Below are positions 53,585-63,744 of a DNA stretch of 64,000 bases, piece by piece. Position numbers and translations under genes: made by a program. Location of the stretch: positions 1-64,000 of the forward strand of contig NZ_JAGJEH010000008.1 in the NCBI RefSeq assembly GCF_018100925.1, in the 5' to 3' direction. How positions within the stretch are numbered: position 1 is the first letter of the stretch; each line of letters begins with the position of its first letter. The DNA comes from Pseudoalteromonas luteoviolacea (GTDB lineage Bacteria; Pseudomonadota; Gammaproteobacteria; Enterobacterales; Alteromonadaceae). The notes below the pieces were generated by a model. It searched no databases and was not told where the DNA came from. It saw nothing but the letters and a program-made list of their open reading frames with translations.

Positions 53585-56038
53585 TTATTTACCATACATG
53601 TGTTGCCACCATTGTGGCTCATCTTTTAGGTGCTTATCGAAATAAGCAAGCATTGTATCCCACCACTGGAAACGACGGTCTCTGGCAAATATTTGGTGAT
53701 CAGCACCTTTATATTCGATCAGCTCGACGTCTTGATTCAGCATTTTTAAGGCGGTGTACATAATGTGGCTTTCTCCAACTGGTACGTTCACATCGGCATC
53801 GCCATGAACTAGTAGCAGAGGGGTTTTAACTTTATCGGCATTGAACACAGGACTTTGCTGACTGTACAGCTTGCTGTTATTCCACGGGTAGCTATGCTTA
53901 GATGCCTCAGACGAGTATAAATACCCCCACCAGCCATGGCCCCAGTATGAAGTTAAGTTAGAGATCCCCGCGTGTGAAATTGAAGCGCTAAACATATCTG
54001 TTTTGGTGGCCAATGTCATTGTCATGAAGCCACCATAAGATGCGCCTAAATTACCTAAACGGTCCTTATCGACAAACTGGTACGCACTTAAGAATGCATT
54101 AGTGCCTTCAATGATATCGTCAGCTGCGCGGTTGCCCCAATCATTGACATGTTTTGCCGAGAATTCTTGACCAAACCCTGTTGCGCCTGATGGTTGCAAC
54201 ACATAGACAACGTAGCCATTAGTTGCCCAAAAGTTAAATGGGTAACGGCCTGTAAAACCGCGTGAAACTGGCGATGTACCACCGTAATAATAAATCAGTG
54301 CAGGGTGTTTTTTGTTTTTATCTAAACCGTGTGGGATATATACGCGGCCTTTGATTTCAGTCCCTGCGGAATTGGTAAAGTTAAACTCTTCCAGTGCGGC
54401 TATTTCTGCATTTTTGTACGCTAGAGGTTTTGAATCCCACAGCGTGCTGGCACGGTTGCTCTTTGCAGTGAGTTGAACCAGCTTTTGTGGCGTTGACGCC
54501 GTTGTTCCAGTGGCAATAATAATAGGGCTGCGCTTGTCGGCAACACTGTATCTTTCTACAACGTCTAATTTAGTTTTAAGTGGCTTAAATTTATTTTTGC
54601 TCTCATCGAATAAATATAGCTTCTTGCGATCTTCATCAGTCGCTCTAAGCACTAAATCACCGTTATTTAATACCTTGAATGAATCAATCGAAGGGTCAAA
54701 TTGCTTACTTAGGGCTTTAATTTCTTTGCCTTGTGTATTCATCCAAAACAACTGTGTGTCGTAGTTGTTGGCTAGTACACCTTGGGCGAGTGTACGACCA
54801 GCTCCGTTGCCGAACTCTGCGCCAGCTGTGACATAGATGCCATCATTACCATAACGCGCATCATTGAATGTCCCGTACTGGCCTAAAACTTTACTGCTAT
54901 TGTTTGTTAGGTCAAACTCTACCAACTCAGTTATGCCATGATATGGTGCATCGTAGTGCTGTGGTGAGCGAGTAGCGAGGATGCGCTTATTTTTAGCGTC
55001 GAAATCTTCAAGAGAATGGCTAAGGTCATGTTCAGTCACTGCCTGAATTAGGCCTGTGCTGATGTCCATTAAATATACTTGGCTGATATTACGTGCATAA
55101 GACCAGCGATCTTCTAGGCCTTTGTAGTGTTTAACTATCTTATCGCCTTTAGGCGCTGTTTTAGTCCAAGAGAAGATCAAAGTATTGTTATCAAAGAACT
55201 TGAACCCACTTGCACCGGTTAAATCTTCAGCGATGACTGTTTCTTTAAGGGTTTTGATATCGAGTGTTTTAAGCTGGTTGTTTTGAACAAAGATCACTGC
55301 TTTAGAATCTTCTCTCCAACTAACCCCATTTGCATTAACGCCATTTAAACGATAAACGACTTCACCGTCTTCGTTATAAAGTACGGTATCACGTAGTGCA
55401 GAGTTACCTTTATTGTCTTGATATTGCTGTTTGGTCGCAACGTAGTAGTTTGCATCAGGAGACAGTGAAATTGCGCTGATGGTCGGAGAGTCGAAGAGCT
55501 GTTTTGCGGATAACGCTTTGGTACTTTTCTGGGTAAATACCAGCGTGTCATGCTCAGCATTTGGGGTATAGTCGATGACCACTTTTTTCCAATCACTGAC
55601 TTGCTCGGCGACAATTAACAGTTGGTGATCGCCAGTGACGGCGTTCAATGAATAACTCTCTTTGCCTTCAAGTTGTTGACCATTCAAAAAGACATGGGCC
55701 TTCTCTATACCAGTCAGGTTCAGTTTACCTTGTACAAAGCGCGTTGCAGAAAACTCAAGTTTTAGTGCCTGTAGGCCACCCATCGTTAATGCATTGACGT
55801 CAGACAGTGGTTGCCACTTGATCTGTTCGCCAAAGACTTCTAATGAGCTATTGTCTTCACTTAATTTGCTAACGAGCGTGTTAACAATTGCTGTTTGGTG
55901 GCCGGTATGGTGCGGTTTAGTTTGAATGTTTTGACCAATTGGGCCAATAAACTGAATGTGTTGGCTATCGATTGGCGCTGCGCTGAGTTGCGTAGCTATT
56001 GCGGAAAATAGTAAAGTTACCGCTGACTTAAATTTCAT
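53585..56038 (-). CDS. Exported S9 family prolyl oligopeptidase-like peptidase (second)
   Basis: The 817-residue precursor has the signal peptide MKFKSAVTLLFSAIATQLSA. An N-terminal region of about 180 residues is followed by a beta-propeller (LSPDANYYVATKQQYQ, GVSWREDSKAVIFVQ). The catalytic domain has Ser667 in LGASYGGFMTM, an Asp in LLVHGDADVNVP and a His in YKGADHQIF. GGTSPVSRGFTG precedes it. It differs in sequence and layout from the S9 peptidase ending at 30775, so the two are not recent duplicates. It should cleave peptides in the periplasm or outside. It is monocistronic. Confidence 0.92.
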   Translation of the reverse strand: MKFKSAVTLLFSAIATQLSAAPIDSQHIQFIGPIGQNIQTKPHHTGHQTAIVNTLVSKLSEDNSSLEVFGEQIKWQPLSDVNALTMGGLQALKLEFSATRFVQGKLNLTGIEKAHVFLNGQQLEGKESYSLNAVTGDHQLLIVAEQVSDWKKVVIDYTPNAEHDTLVFTQKSTKALSAKQLFDSPTISAISLSPDANYYVATKQQYQDNKGNSALRDTVLYNEDGEVVYRLNGVNANGVSWREDSKAVIFVQNNQLKTLDIKTLKETVIAEDLTGASGFKFFDNNTLIFSWTKTAPKGDKIVKHYKGLEDRWSYARNISQVYLMDISTGLIQAVTEHDLSHSLEDFDAKNKRILATRSPQHYDAPYHGITELVEFDLTNNSSKVLGQYGTFNDARYGNDGIYVTAGAEFGNGAGRTLAQGVLANNYDTQLFWMNTQGKEIKALSKQFDPSIDSFKVLNNGDLVLRATDEDRKKLYLFDESKNKFKPLKTKLDVVERYSVADKRSPIIIATGTTASTPQKLVQLTAKSNRASTLWDSKPLAYKNAEIAALEEFNFTNSAGTEIKGRVYIPHGLDKNKKHPALIYYYGGTSPVSRGFTGRYPFNFWATNGYVVYVLQPSGATGFGQEFSAKHVNDWGNRAADDIIEGTNAFLSAYQFVDKDRLGNLGASYGGFMTMTLATKTDMFSASISHAGISNLTSYWGHGWWGYLYSSEASKHSYPWNNSKLYSQQSPVFNADKVKTPLLLVHGDADVNVPVGESHIMYTALKMLNQDVELIEYKGADHQIFARDRRFQWWDTMLAYFDKHLKDEPQWWQHMYGK

Positions 56039-56166
56039 AGTATGCGCCTATTGTAGGTAAATAATATGCGTTAATATAACATATTCATAAAGATTACTAT
56101 GGGCTGTGCGATTAAGTGCTGTACAGCTAAGATATAAGAGAACGGTTGTTACGTGAGGAGTAGACC

Positions 56167-57246
56167 TTGTTTTTGTTAATTAGCTACATGTTTTTAGCTA
56201 TCGCGATTTCTTTTTTATGCTCGGTTATGGAGGCGGTACTATTGAGTATCACGCCTAGCCATGTTGGGATGATGAAGCAACAAAACCCAACTTTGGCATC
56301 ACGTGTGCAAAAGTTGAAAGACAATATTGATAAACCGCTAGCAGCTATATTGACGCTTAATACGGTTGCCCATACCGCAGGTGCGGCGGGGGTTGGTGCA
56401 CAAGCTGCCGTTGTATTTGGAGATGCGGCGGTCGGAATGGCATCAGCGGTGATGACGTTATTGGTACTCGTACTGTCTGAAATTATTCCAAAAACGTTAG
56501 GTGCAACCTACTGGCGCGGGCTCACGCCTAGCGTGAGTTTTGCTTTGGTGTGGATGGTGCGCCTATTGAAGCCATTTGTGTGGATGTCTGATCAGTTAAC
56601 CAAGCTTATTGGTAAAAAAGGTGATGAGTCTATTTATATTCGTCAGGAAATTGAGGCCATGGCGGAAATGGGTTCTCAAGCAGGCGCCTTACAAGCTGAG
56701 GAATCGGCAACCATACGCAGCCTGCTTCAGTTTAGACATGCAAAGCTAGAAAACTTAATGACACCAAGAACGGTGCTATTTAAAGTGCATAAAGATATGA
56801 CGGTGCATGACTATCTTGCTGATCACGGTTCTGTGTCTTTCTCTCGCGTGCTGGTATTTGACCAAAACAGCGATGATATTGTTGGTTTCGTGCACAAAAA
56901 TGACATTATGTTGGCTTATCACCGTCTTGGTGAAGATTACAAGATCAGCAAGCTGATGAAACCACTGTACACCGTGCCAGAAACCTTGGCTGCCCCGACT
57001 TTATTTCAAACCCTGTTAGAAAAGCGTATTCATATTGCCTTGGTTGTCGACGAATATGGAGATATTCAAGGCATCGTCACGTTGGAAGACTTATTGGAGT
57101 CTCTGATGGGCATGGACATCGTCGATGAACGAGAGCAAACCAGCGATATGCAAGCGGCAGCGAAACAAAAGTGGCAACAACGTATAGACAATCACAGCCA
57201 TTTAATTGTCACTGAAAATGAGCCAGAAGGACAAGATAAGAAGTAG
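56167..57246 (+). CDS. CNNM/CorC-type membrane protein with CBS pair
   Basis: The start is TTG 56167, with GGAG at 56156-56159; an in-frame ATG at 56188 would cut the first helix. The 359-residue protein has an N-terminal CNNM (DUF21) domain with about four transmembrane helices (VMEAVLLSITPSH, LAAILTLNTVAHT, LSEIIPKTLGATY) and a CBS pair (about residues 195-315; LMTPRTVLFKVHKD, FVHKNDIML, IALVVDEYGDIQGIVTLEDLLE). The C-terminal CorC_HlyC domain is missing. The family is linked to Mg2+/Co2+ transport or homeostasis. Confidence 0.9.
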   Translation: MFLLISYMFLAIAISFLCSVMEAVLLSITPSHVGMMKQQNPTLASRVQKLKDNIDKPLAAILTLNTVAHTAGAAGVGAQAAVVFGDAAVGMASAVMTLLVLVLSEIIPKTLGATYWRGLTPSVSFALVWMVRLLKPFVWMSDQLTKLIGKKGDESIYIRQEIEAMAEMGSQAGALQAEESATIRSLLQFRHAKLENLMTPRTVLFKVHKDMTVHDYLADHGSVSFSRVLVFDQNSDDIVGFVHKNDIMLAYHRLGEDYKISKLMKPLYTVPETLAAPTLFQTLLEKRIHIALVVDEYGDIQGIVTLEDLLESLMGMDIVDEREQTSDMQAAAKQKWQQRIDNHSHLIVTENEPEGQDKK

Positions 57247-57270
57247 CCTCAGACGGACTGCGCTGGAAAG

Positions 57271-58479
57271 CTAAGGGTTTGAGTTAATCATTCTTTCCCA
57301 TGAGTGTATCCAGCGCACAAATTCAGAGAGGGCTTTTGGTCGGCTGATCAAATAGCCCTGCATGAGCAGGCTGAATTTATACCTTTCTAAGTATTGAAGC
57401 TCTTCAATGCGTTCAATACCTTCTGCAACAATATCGAGTTGCTCATTTTGAGCTATGTCTATCAAACTATCGACCAAAACTTGTGAAAATCGATCTGATT
57501 CGATATAGGTGATCAAAGAGCGGTCAATTTTAATTTCTGTAAATGGCAGCGTTTTCAGCTGGTGGATATTAGTAAACCCAGTGCCAAAGTCATCAAGGGC
57601 AAGATCAAAGCCACGTAACCGTAAGCGATTGATGGTTTCCAATTGTAAACTGGTAACAATAGGCTGATGCTCGGTGATTTCGACAATGACCTCTTGAGGT
57701 TTTAAACGGTTAAGCTCCAAAATTAGCGCAAGCTTATCTGGGCAGCTGGTATCATTAAGTTGAATGGGTGAAAGATTAAAGGCCAATTTGAACGGGTAAT
57801 TTAATTCATTTCTGATGAGTTGAAACTCGGTTGCCGCTTTTTCAAAAAGTTGAAACGTAAGCAGGTTTATCAAATCAAGATCCTCTGCAACGCCAATAAA
57901 GCGTTTTGGCAACATGACCTGACCATGCTCTTTTGACACAATACGAGCGAGTACCTCAATACTTTTAATTTGTTTGGTACCGCGGTGCACCTTGGGTTGA
58001 TAAAAAGGTGTGATCTCATGCTGGCTAATTGCCTCTAACAGCTTTTCTTCAGTGATGGGCTGTTCATACTCTTCTTCTGTTCCGACAAAGCTGTCTAATT
58101 TTTTTAAGTTTCTTTCAACGTCAATAAGCTGTACAGGCTTTGCGATATTGCCAATTAAGTGTGTACAGTGTTGGCGCGCCAAATTGGCCGCTAAATCAAT
58201 GATGCGATTTTCCATCTCTGAAATGATAATGATCCCACCGGGATAATGTATTTCACCTAAATGGCGAATAAACTCCATACCATCCATTTCAGGCATGTTG
58301 AGATCGGTGAAGATGGCATCGTAAGGGTAGGGGGACTGACGTATTTTTTCTAGAGCTTTCGCTGCGCTGTCTACGGCGGTGACGTGCTCAATATCGAGTT
58401 CAGATAGAATGGCTTGCATCACTACAAGGATCGCGTGAGAATCATCTACAACAAGTATACGTCGGCTACGATTGTTCAT
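57271..58479 (-). CDS. Response regulator with EAL domain (c-di-GMP phosphodiesterase)
   Basis: The 402-residue protein has an N-terminal receiver (ILVVDDSHAILVV; the phosphoacceptor Asp in AIFTDLNMPEMDG; the conserved Lys in GNIAKPVQ) and an EAL domain (about residues 145-395). The signature reads EVLARI in place of EALxR, but NLSPIQL, VEITEHQP, LDDFGTGFTN, KIDRSLI, VAEGIE and QGYLISRP are kept, so cyclic di-GMP hydrolysis is likely. This REC-EAL layout resembles RocR/VieA-like regulators. AGGA precedes the ATG. No kinase is adjacent. Confidence 0.92.
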   Translation of the reverse strand: MNNRSRRILVVDDSHAILVVMQAILSELDIEHVTAVDSAAKALEKIRQSPYPYDAIFTDLNMPEMDGMEFIRHLGEIHYPGGIIIISEMENRIIDLAANLARQHCTHLIGNIAKPVQLIDVERNLKKLDSFVGTEEEYEQPITEEKLLEAISQHEITPFYQPKVHRGTKQIKSIEVLARIVSKEHGQVMLPKRFIGVAEDLDLINLLTFQLFEKAATEFQLIRNELNYPFKLAFNLSPIQLNDTSCPDKLALILELNRLKPQEVIVEITEHQPIVTSLQLETINRLRLRGFDLALDDFGTGFTNIHQLKTLPFTEIKIDRSLITYIESDRFSQVLVDSLIDIAQNEQLDIVAEGIERIEELQYLERYKFSLLMQGYLISRPKALSEFVRWIHSWERMINSNP

Positions 58480-58709
58480 AATTTCCTGTCCCTAGGGCTG
58501 ACTGTCTCTATGTGCTCGTTAAAGTTAGACTGCTCTAATCTCTTTAATATCATTTATTAAATGACAAAAACATTTCAAAGAGGTCGAAAGACTCGGCTGA
58601 ATTCGACATCCTAAGCGTAGTACAACTTGGTAAGAATTCACTCATTGTCTCTTCAATAGAGACTATGAATTGAGGATAATAGTGAAAATTTCGCAAAGTA
58701 GTGAATACG

Positions 58710-59723
58710 ATGACAAGAATTGAGCTTCCTATCGGTGGCATGGCTATATCGATTATGGTAAGTCAGCATACGGTGGTACAGGTGTACAAAGAGCAGCAGT
58801 CAGTCCCCATTGAGGAGCACAGTGAACATCAGTTTAGTGTGGACTTAGGGACACATGTTTTGATGTTGGATACTACACAGTTACACACTAATGCGCTGGC
58901 GGTATCAATTGATCAATCACCGTGGCAATGGATTGAAGTACCTCATGCCATAGAAGAGCGACGGGGCAACTGGTTGGGCTTAGCGGCACTGGGTTTTAAG
59001 TTATTTAAAAGTGCCAAAGTAGTCAAAGCGGCATTGATTGGCGCATCTGTAGCCGGGTATGCGTGGCTTTTTTCTTGGCAATTTGCTTTGATGTTGGTGG
59101 CTTGTCTTGTGGTACATGAATATGGGCATGTGCGCGCTATGAAATACTTTGGATTGAAAACCAAAGGCTTTTATCTGATCCCTTTCGTTGGTGGCCTAGC
59201 TATGAGCGAAGATAAGATGACCACTCGTTGGCAGGATGTCATTATTTCTCTGATGGGACCCGCATTTGGTTTGTTTACATCGGTGCTGGGCGTGGTGCTC
59301 TATTATGCGACCGGTGCTGAAATATTCGCAGGTGTTGCGGTACTCAGTGCACTGTTAAATTTGTTTAACTTACTACCTATTTTGCCGCTGGATGGCGGGC
59401 ATGTACTTAAAAGTATTAGTTTTTCAATGCGTTCTTGGGTAGGCTTGCTCGCTTGCCTTGCAGGGTTAGGGCTTGGGCTCTGGATCAGCTTCAGCTTTGG
59501 TTTGATGTTGTTGGCATTTTTCATCTTTATTGGCAGCATTGAAATTTTATTGGAGTGGCGTACTCGCCATCAAACCCATTTGCTGCCCTTAGACCGTTAT
59601 GGACAGATTGTCTCCGCTGCATTGTATGCGCTTGTCGCTGTCGGGCATATTGCCGTGATGTGGCATTTTGCAGACTCAGACAATGTGATCCTGAGCCTGC
59701 CTGTGAAAATTTTGTCTAGCTAA
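58710..59723 (+). CDS. M50 (site-2 protease-like) membrane metallopeptidase
   Basis: ATG 58710 is preferred; a GTG at 58701 is possible. The 337-residue protein has a soluble N-terminal region (residues 1 to about 85) of unknown fold, then six or so transmembrane helices. The zinc motif HEYGH is at residues 136-140 and the second motif LLPILPLDGG at about 221-230, so both halves of the active site are intact. Site-2 proteases cut transmembrane substrates, often anti-sigma factors; no anti-sigma gene is beside it. Its 3' end overlaps the convergent transporter by 4 nt. Confidence 0.88.
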   Translation: MTRIELPIGGMAISIMVSQHTVVQVYKEQQSVPIEEHSEHQFSVDLGTHVLMLDTTQLHTNALAVSIDQSPWQWIEVPHAIEERRGNWLGLAALGFKLFKSAKVVKAALIGASVAGYAWLFSWQFALMLVACLVVHEYGHVRAMKYFGLKTKGFYLIPFVGGLAMSEDKMTTRWQDVIISLMGPAFGLFTSVLGVVLYYATGAEIFAGVAVLSALLNLFNLLPILPLDGGHVLKSISFSMRSWVGLLACLAGLGLGLWISFSFGLMLLAFFIFIGSIEILLEWRTRHQTHLLPLDRYGQIVSAALYALVAVGHIAVMWHFADSDNVILSLPVKILSS

Positions 59724-61033
59724 ACAAAGGTTAAGATAGCCGCAATGATAATGCCTGTTACTAGAAGTTGTAGCAGGCAAAATCCCATAATATCTCGTGC
59801 TTTTAGCCCTGCAATTGCGAGCACAGGCAAGGCCCAAAATGGTTGGATAAGGTTTGTCCACGCATCTCCCCAAGCGACCGCCATGGCTACACGGGCAATA
59901 TCGGCTTCTAAGGCCTGGGCCGCCGGGATCACAATTGGTGCCTGCACAGCCCACTGCCCACCTCCGGAAGGCACAAAAATATTTACTAAGCCTGCACTCA
60001 GAAAGCTCCAAAAGGGCAGGCTTTGTGCGTCACTGATTGAGACGAATCCCGCTGAAATCTGCTCTGCAAGACCTGTTTGAACCATAATTGCCATGATCCC
60101 AGCATAAAATGGAAACTGGATCACTATACCAGCCCCCCCTTTAATTGCCTCTTGCAAAGAGTTGAGAATATGGGTGGCCGAACCATGAAACAGAATTGCT
60201 AAGAACAAAAAGAGTGCAATGATGATATTGAGGTTTAGTCCACCTCCGGTAGCAATAAAATAGTAGCCTAAGTAGCAACAGCCTAGTAAGCCTATAGCCC
60301 TGCCAAGCAACGGTGTGTGCTCTAACCTTTCTGCGGGCGTTAATATATTTACCGTCTTTTCTGGCTCTGATGTTTTCAGCTTCGTTTTATCAATTAAAAC
60401 TTGCTCTTTTTCAGGTGGTAACATAGCGCGATTTAGCAGCGGTAGCACCACCAACATCGCACCGAGTAAGATTAAATTAAAGTATGAAAAAATGGTTTGT
60501 CCGGTGCTTAAAATACCAATTTGTGATTCGGCAAAGTGACCGTCTGATGCAATGGTTAGAGGCACTGAACCGGCAAGTCCTCCATGCCATACAATAAAGC
60601 CAGAATATGCGCTGGCGACCAGTACGCGGTAGTCTACATTGATGTGTCTTGCTAGAGCTTTGGCAAAGAGTGCGCCGACCACTAGGCCAAAGCCCCAGTT
60701 TAACCAGCTTGCGATCATCGAGATCAATGTGACTAATAAAATGGCTTGCTTTGGAGATTTGGCACAGCGTGCAAGTTTATTGAGCAGCTTGCCACAAAAG
60801 GGTGTATTTGCCAGCATAAAGCCTGCAATCAAAACAAGTAACATCTGCATCGCAAATGTCAGTAAATTCCACAATCCACTTCCCCAGATTTGTACGGTTT
60901 CAATTGGGGTGGTTGGTGTGAATAGGGTTGCCATAAACATAACAAACAAGGTTAGTATAATGACAAAAACAAAGGGATCTGGCAGATAGCGCTCGACAAG
61001 TCGACTCAGTGGCCGTGTAATGGTGTTTAGCAT
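59720..61033 (-). CDS. AtoE-like short-chain fatty acid transporter
   Basis: ATG 61033 (MLNTITRPLSRLVERYLPDP) has AGGA upstream and fits family starts. The 437-residue protein has about ten to twelve hydrophobic helices. Motifs SWLNWGFGLVVGALFAK, FIVWHGGLAGSVPL, FPFYAGIMAIM, FVPSGGGQWAVQAP and WGDAWTNLIQPFWALP are characteristic of the AtoE/TIGR00366 family, which imports short-chain fatty acids such as acetoacetate or butyrate. No acyl-CoA transferase or AtoDAB genes are beside it, so the true substrate is open. Its stop overlaps the M50 gene by 4 nt. Confidence 0.93.
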   Translation of the reverse strand: MLNTITRPLSRLVERYLPDPFVFVIILTLFVMFMATLFTPTTPIETVQIWGSGLWNLLTFAMQMLLVLIAGFMLANTPFCGKLLNKLARCAKSPKQAILLVTLISMIASWLNWGFGLVVGALFAKALARHINVDYRVLVASAYSGFIVWHGGLAGSVPLTIASDGHFAESQIGILSTGQTIFSYFNLILLGAMLVVLPLLNRAMLPPEKEQVLIDKTKLKTSEPEKTVNILTPAERLEHTPLLGRAIGLLGCCYLGYYFIATGGGLNLNIIIALFLFLAILFHGSATHILNSLQEAIKGGAGIVIQFPFYAGIMAIMVQTGLAEQISAGFVSISDAQSLPFWSFLSAGLVNIFVPSGGGQWAVQAPIVIPAAQALEADIARVAMAVAWGDAWTNLIQPFWALPVLAIAGLKARDIMGFCLLQLLVTGIIIAAILTFV

Positions 61034-61347
61034 GGATAAAGTCCTGTTGTTATTATGTAGGCCTGCATGGCTTTTTGTCACATAGTGAAGTGTATATGAA
61101 ACAATGTGCTAAACAATAGTGGTGATATTGAACAATATAACTAATAAAAGGACTAATAGTTAGTTAATTAGACTAATCTCAATTCTTTAATTTGAACTCT
61201 TTGTTTTTAACTTGTTGATACTTAACAATTTAAATGTTGGCATATATTGTGATTAGTATTAAATATAGTGAATGAAGCAAGGAGCTTCTGTACACTCTGT
61301 CAAAATTTGATGTTTTTGGAATAGACATACAACAAAGAGAGGTATTT

Positions 61348-61572
61348 ATGGCAGGACAAGGTTCTGGCGGTAATGTTATTGCGGCAATATGTAATGTATT
61401 TTTTCCTGGTTTAGGGCAGTTAGTTCAAGGCCGTTTGTTGGCAGCCATTATATTTGCCATTATTACGGTTGGTGGTTATGCACTGTGGTTTTTAGTTGTG
61501 CCCGCTATCATTGCTGCCGTCGTACACCTTTGGGCAATCATTGACGCAGCAAAGTACTCTTCACGGGATTAG
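61348..61572 (+). CDS. Small membrane protein of 74 residues
   Basis: The sequence has GAGG before ATG 61348. Two hydrophobic segments (about residues 8-30 and 33-66) follow a Gly-rich start (MAGQGSGGNV). FFPGLGQLVQGRLL recalls the PGLGQ-x2-QGR motif at the start of TM2-like membrane proteins, but the match is short. The last 12 nt overlap the end of the convergent transporter gene. Function is unknown. Confidence 0.75.
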   Translation: MAGQGSGGNVIAAICNVFFPGLGQLVQGRLLAAIIFAIITVGGYALWFLVVPAIIAAVVHLWAIIDAAKYSSRD

Positions 61573-62469
61573 CCAGTATAGCCAGAGACTCATAGTAATA
61601 GGACTTAGTAGCGTGGACATCACCACGCTACTGGCCAGCGTAGCTTGAGCACATTGTTGCTGTCTCGCGACGAGGTATGCGTTTACGCCCAGTGGAGACG
61701 CCGCCATTAAAGTCAATACGGCGGTATGTTCTGCGGGCAACTCCATCCAATTTGCAAATCCCCATACCATTATCGGTAAAAGCACTAATTTCGCTGCGCT
61801 AAGGAGCAGAGCACTTTGCCATGCTTGTTTGATGGAATACTGGACTAAGCTGACCCCTAGCACAAAAAGTGCACCTGCAATGGCGGGTTTTGCCAACCAG
61901 TCTAATCCAGACTGCATTAAGGTAGGAATAGAAAGCTCAACAGCGTTGAAGACCAACCCTAAGCTGATACTTAGCACAATGGGGTTGATAAATAAGGGTT
62001 TCAGTGTAGTTATTAGAGATTGTTGCGCTGTACTTGAGAACAAAAAGCTCAACGCAAACAGCAATGCACTGTGAAAGGTAATAATCATAAATACCATTGC
62101 GCCTGCATCGTTGCCAAGGGCTGCGATGATCACCGGAAGGCCAACCAAAACCGTATTAGAATAGGTTCCGCCAAGTCCCCACATAGCTGCATCATTCAAA
62201 GCTTCTCGGTGAACGAGCCACTTTGTTGCAAGGATCAAAAAGTAGCATGTAGCTACGGGTAAATAGAAAGCTAGCATAATCTCAGTTGAAGCAACCTGAG
62301 ACAGATCTGCACGGTACATGTTTAAGAACAAAAATACAGGAATAGCGAGATAAAAAATAAAGCGCCTAAGCCCTTCCAATTGATTGGTTGCAATAAAACC
62401 ACTCTTACCGCACACAAACCCGGTGAGTACTAAAAAGATCAAAGGAAAAAGAATTTCAACGGGTGTCAT
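61561..62469 (-). CDS. AEC family transporter (auxin efflux carrier fold)
   Basis: ATG 62469 is taken as start because family members begin directly with the first helix (MTPVEILFPLIFLVLTGFVC). The 302-residue protein has about ten hydrophobic helices with the inverted-repeat look of AEC carriers; FYLAIPVFLFLNMY, LGGTYSNTVLVGLPVI and LMAASPLGVNAYLVARQ match conserved family segments. Bacterial AEC proteins move small organic acids such as malate; the substrate cannot be read here. The gene stands alone. Confidence 0.92.
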   Translation of the reverse strand: MTPVEILFPLIFLVLTGFVCGKSGFIATNQLEGLRRFIFYLAIPVFLFLNMYRADLSQVASTEIMLAFYLPVATCYFLILATKWLVHREALNDAAMWGLGGTYSNTVLVGLPVIIAALGNDAGAMVFMIITFHSALLFALSFLFSSTAQQSLITTLKPLFINPIVLSISLGLVFNAVELSIPTLMQSGLDWLAKPAIAGALFVLGVSLVQYSIKQAWQSALLLSAAKLVLLPIMVWGFANWMELPAEHTAVLTLMAASPLGVNAYLVARQQQCAQATLASSVVMSTLLSPITMSLWLYWLIP

Positions 62470-62619
62470 AAGCTTACTGTTTGCGTGTTCAGGAGCAGTA
62501 TTATACGAATTACACAAATATTTTCACGGGATTGATGAAGCTTATATTATCAACCGGATTACCCTTTTATAGTGAGTTAAGGATATAATTAGGGACTATC
62601 CAGAAGAAATGAAAGTAGT

Positions 62620-62991
62620 ATGGAATATCAGTTTATTAGAGATCCGATCACAGGCTATCGTGTGCGTATGTCACAAGAGCATGCGCTGGTAGGTCGTTGG
62701 TTGAACGAAGAACTGGCAATTGCCGATGTGGAACAGTTTGTGCAACAAATGGATATGTTAGGCCAAGATCAGGAAGAAATACGCTTAGAAGGCAAAGAAG
62801 TACGTCTTACGCTATCAAAAGATGAAGCGTTATTCGAAGCGCACACGCTGTACCAGAACGAGGTTGACCTATCTCGCTATGAAGATGATTTTTTAGAATT
62901 AGATGAAGATGGTTTAATGGCAGTGTGTGGGTTTGAAGATTTTCGAGCCCTGATGCTCGACTGGCAAGCATTTACTCAGGGCCGCAGGTAA
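62620..62991 (+). CDS. yacL: YacL family protein (UPF0231)
   Basis: The 123-residue acidic cytoplasmic protein begins MEYQFIRDPITGYRVRMSQE and has VGRWLNEEL, then CGFEDFRALMLDWQAF near the end, like E. coli YacL (MDYEFLRD... VVGHWFNEE ... CGVEDF). The function of UPF0231 is unknown. Its length is close to that of E. coli YacL. It is 7 nt from the stop of the convergent oxygenase gene. Confidence 0.92.
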   Translation: MEYQFIRDPITGYRVRMSQEHALVGRWLNEELAIADVEQFVQQMDMLGQDQEEIRLEGKEVRLTLSKDEALFEAHTLYQNEVDLSRYEDDFLELDEDGLMAVCGFEDFRALMLDWQAFTQGRR

Positions 62992-62998
62992 TCATCGT

Positions 62999-63715
62999 TT
63001 AAGCGGTTGCCTGTTGAGGCGGTGCGCCGTATAAACGCTCGGCTCTTTGAAATAGCACCCAAGAGGTGAGAATATATTTATCATTAGAGCGCGGCATGTT
63101 GCCTCTGTGAGTATGGGTGAAATAACTTGGGGCGATCACCATACTGCCCTGCTTTGGTGCTAGCTTTTTGTTTTGATAGAAAAACTCAGTTTCTCCGCCT
63201 TCTTCAACATCATTGAGGTAAAACATAAATAACAACACGCGGTGTAGCGCTTCATTGTGATGAAGTTGAGGGTATACCTCACTGTGCCAGTAAGGATAGC
63301 CGCCTTTATTTACTGGATACTTTTGCGCTTGAATGGGGCCGAGTCTAAACAATTGCTGAGTTAATACGTGAAGTTGGGGCTTACCTACTTCTTCAAAGTT
63401 TTCTACAGTTAGGTTTACTGGTTCACCTGTTTGCGGATGGTAGACATTGAGACCAAACGCCCCTAGCATCATAAAAAAGTGCTCTTCGATGTATTGAAAT
63501 AGATACTTTGATGTGGCTTGTTCAATTTCTCGCAATTGATTCTTGTATTCAGGATGATTGTTGAGATATAAATCTTGGCTGACTTTTTTGCTAAGATCGA
63601 CGCCACCAGAAGTTTGCCCTTGAGCTAAATGTGGACTTTTATCAAAGGTTTGCATAAATTTGTTGCAAAACTCTGCACTGAGTGCATTGTCATAAACGCG
63701 AATAAAATCAGTCAT
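62999..63715 (-). CDS. 2-oxoglutarate/Fe(II) oxygenase, prolyl 4-hydroxylase-like
   Basis: ATG 63715 (MTDFIRVYDNALSAEFCNK) fits the usual family N-terminus. The 238-residue protein shows an iron site His in YPYWHSEVYPQLHH, which departs slightly from the HxD form, then VLLFMFYLNDVEEGGETEFF and the distal His in APSYFTHTHRGNMPRS, with the 2-oxoglutarate-binding basic residue further on (SNDKYILTSWV). The substrate is unknown; related enzymes hydroxylate prolines in proteins. It is divergent from the thioesterase, 29 nt apart. Confidence 0.88.
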   Translation of the reverse strand: MTDFIRVYDNALSAEFCNKFMQTFDKSPHLAQGQTSGGVDLSKKVSQDLYLNNHPEYKNQLREIEQATSKYLFQYIEEHFFMMLGAFGLNVYHPQTGEPVNLTVENFEEVGKPQLHVLTQQLFRLGPIQAQKYPVNKGGYPYWHSEVYPQLHHNEALHRVLLFMFYLNDVEEGGETEFFYQNKKLAPKQGSMVIAPSYFTHTHRGNMPRSNDKYILTSWVLFQRAERLYGAPPQQATA

Positions 63716-63744
63716 CTCAATCCTCAAAGGTTGTTAGAATTATT

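Noticed and set aside
59745..60080. Rightward frame opposite the AtoE-like transporter gene
   Set aside because: Antisense shadow; the leftward frame carries all conserved transporter motifs.
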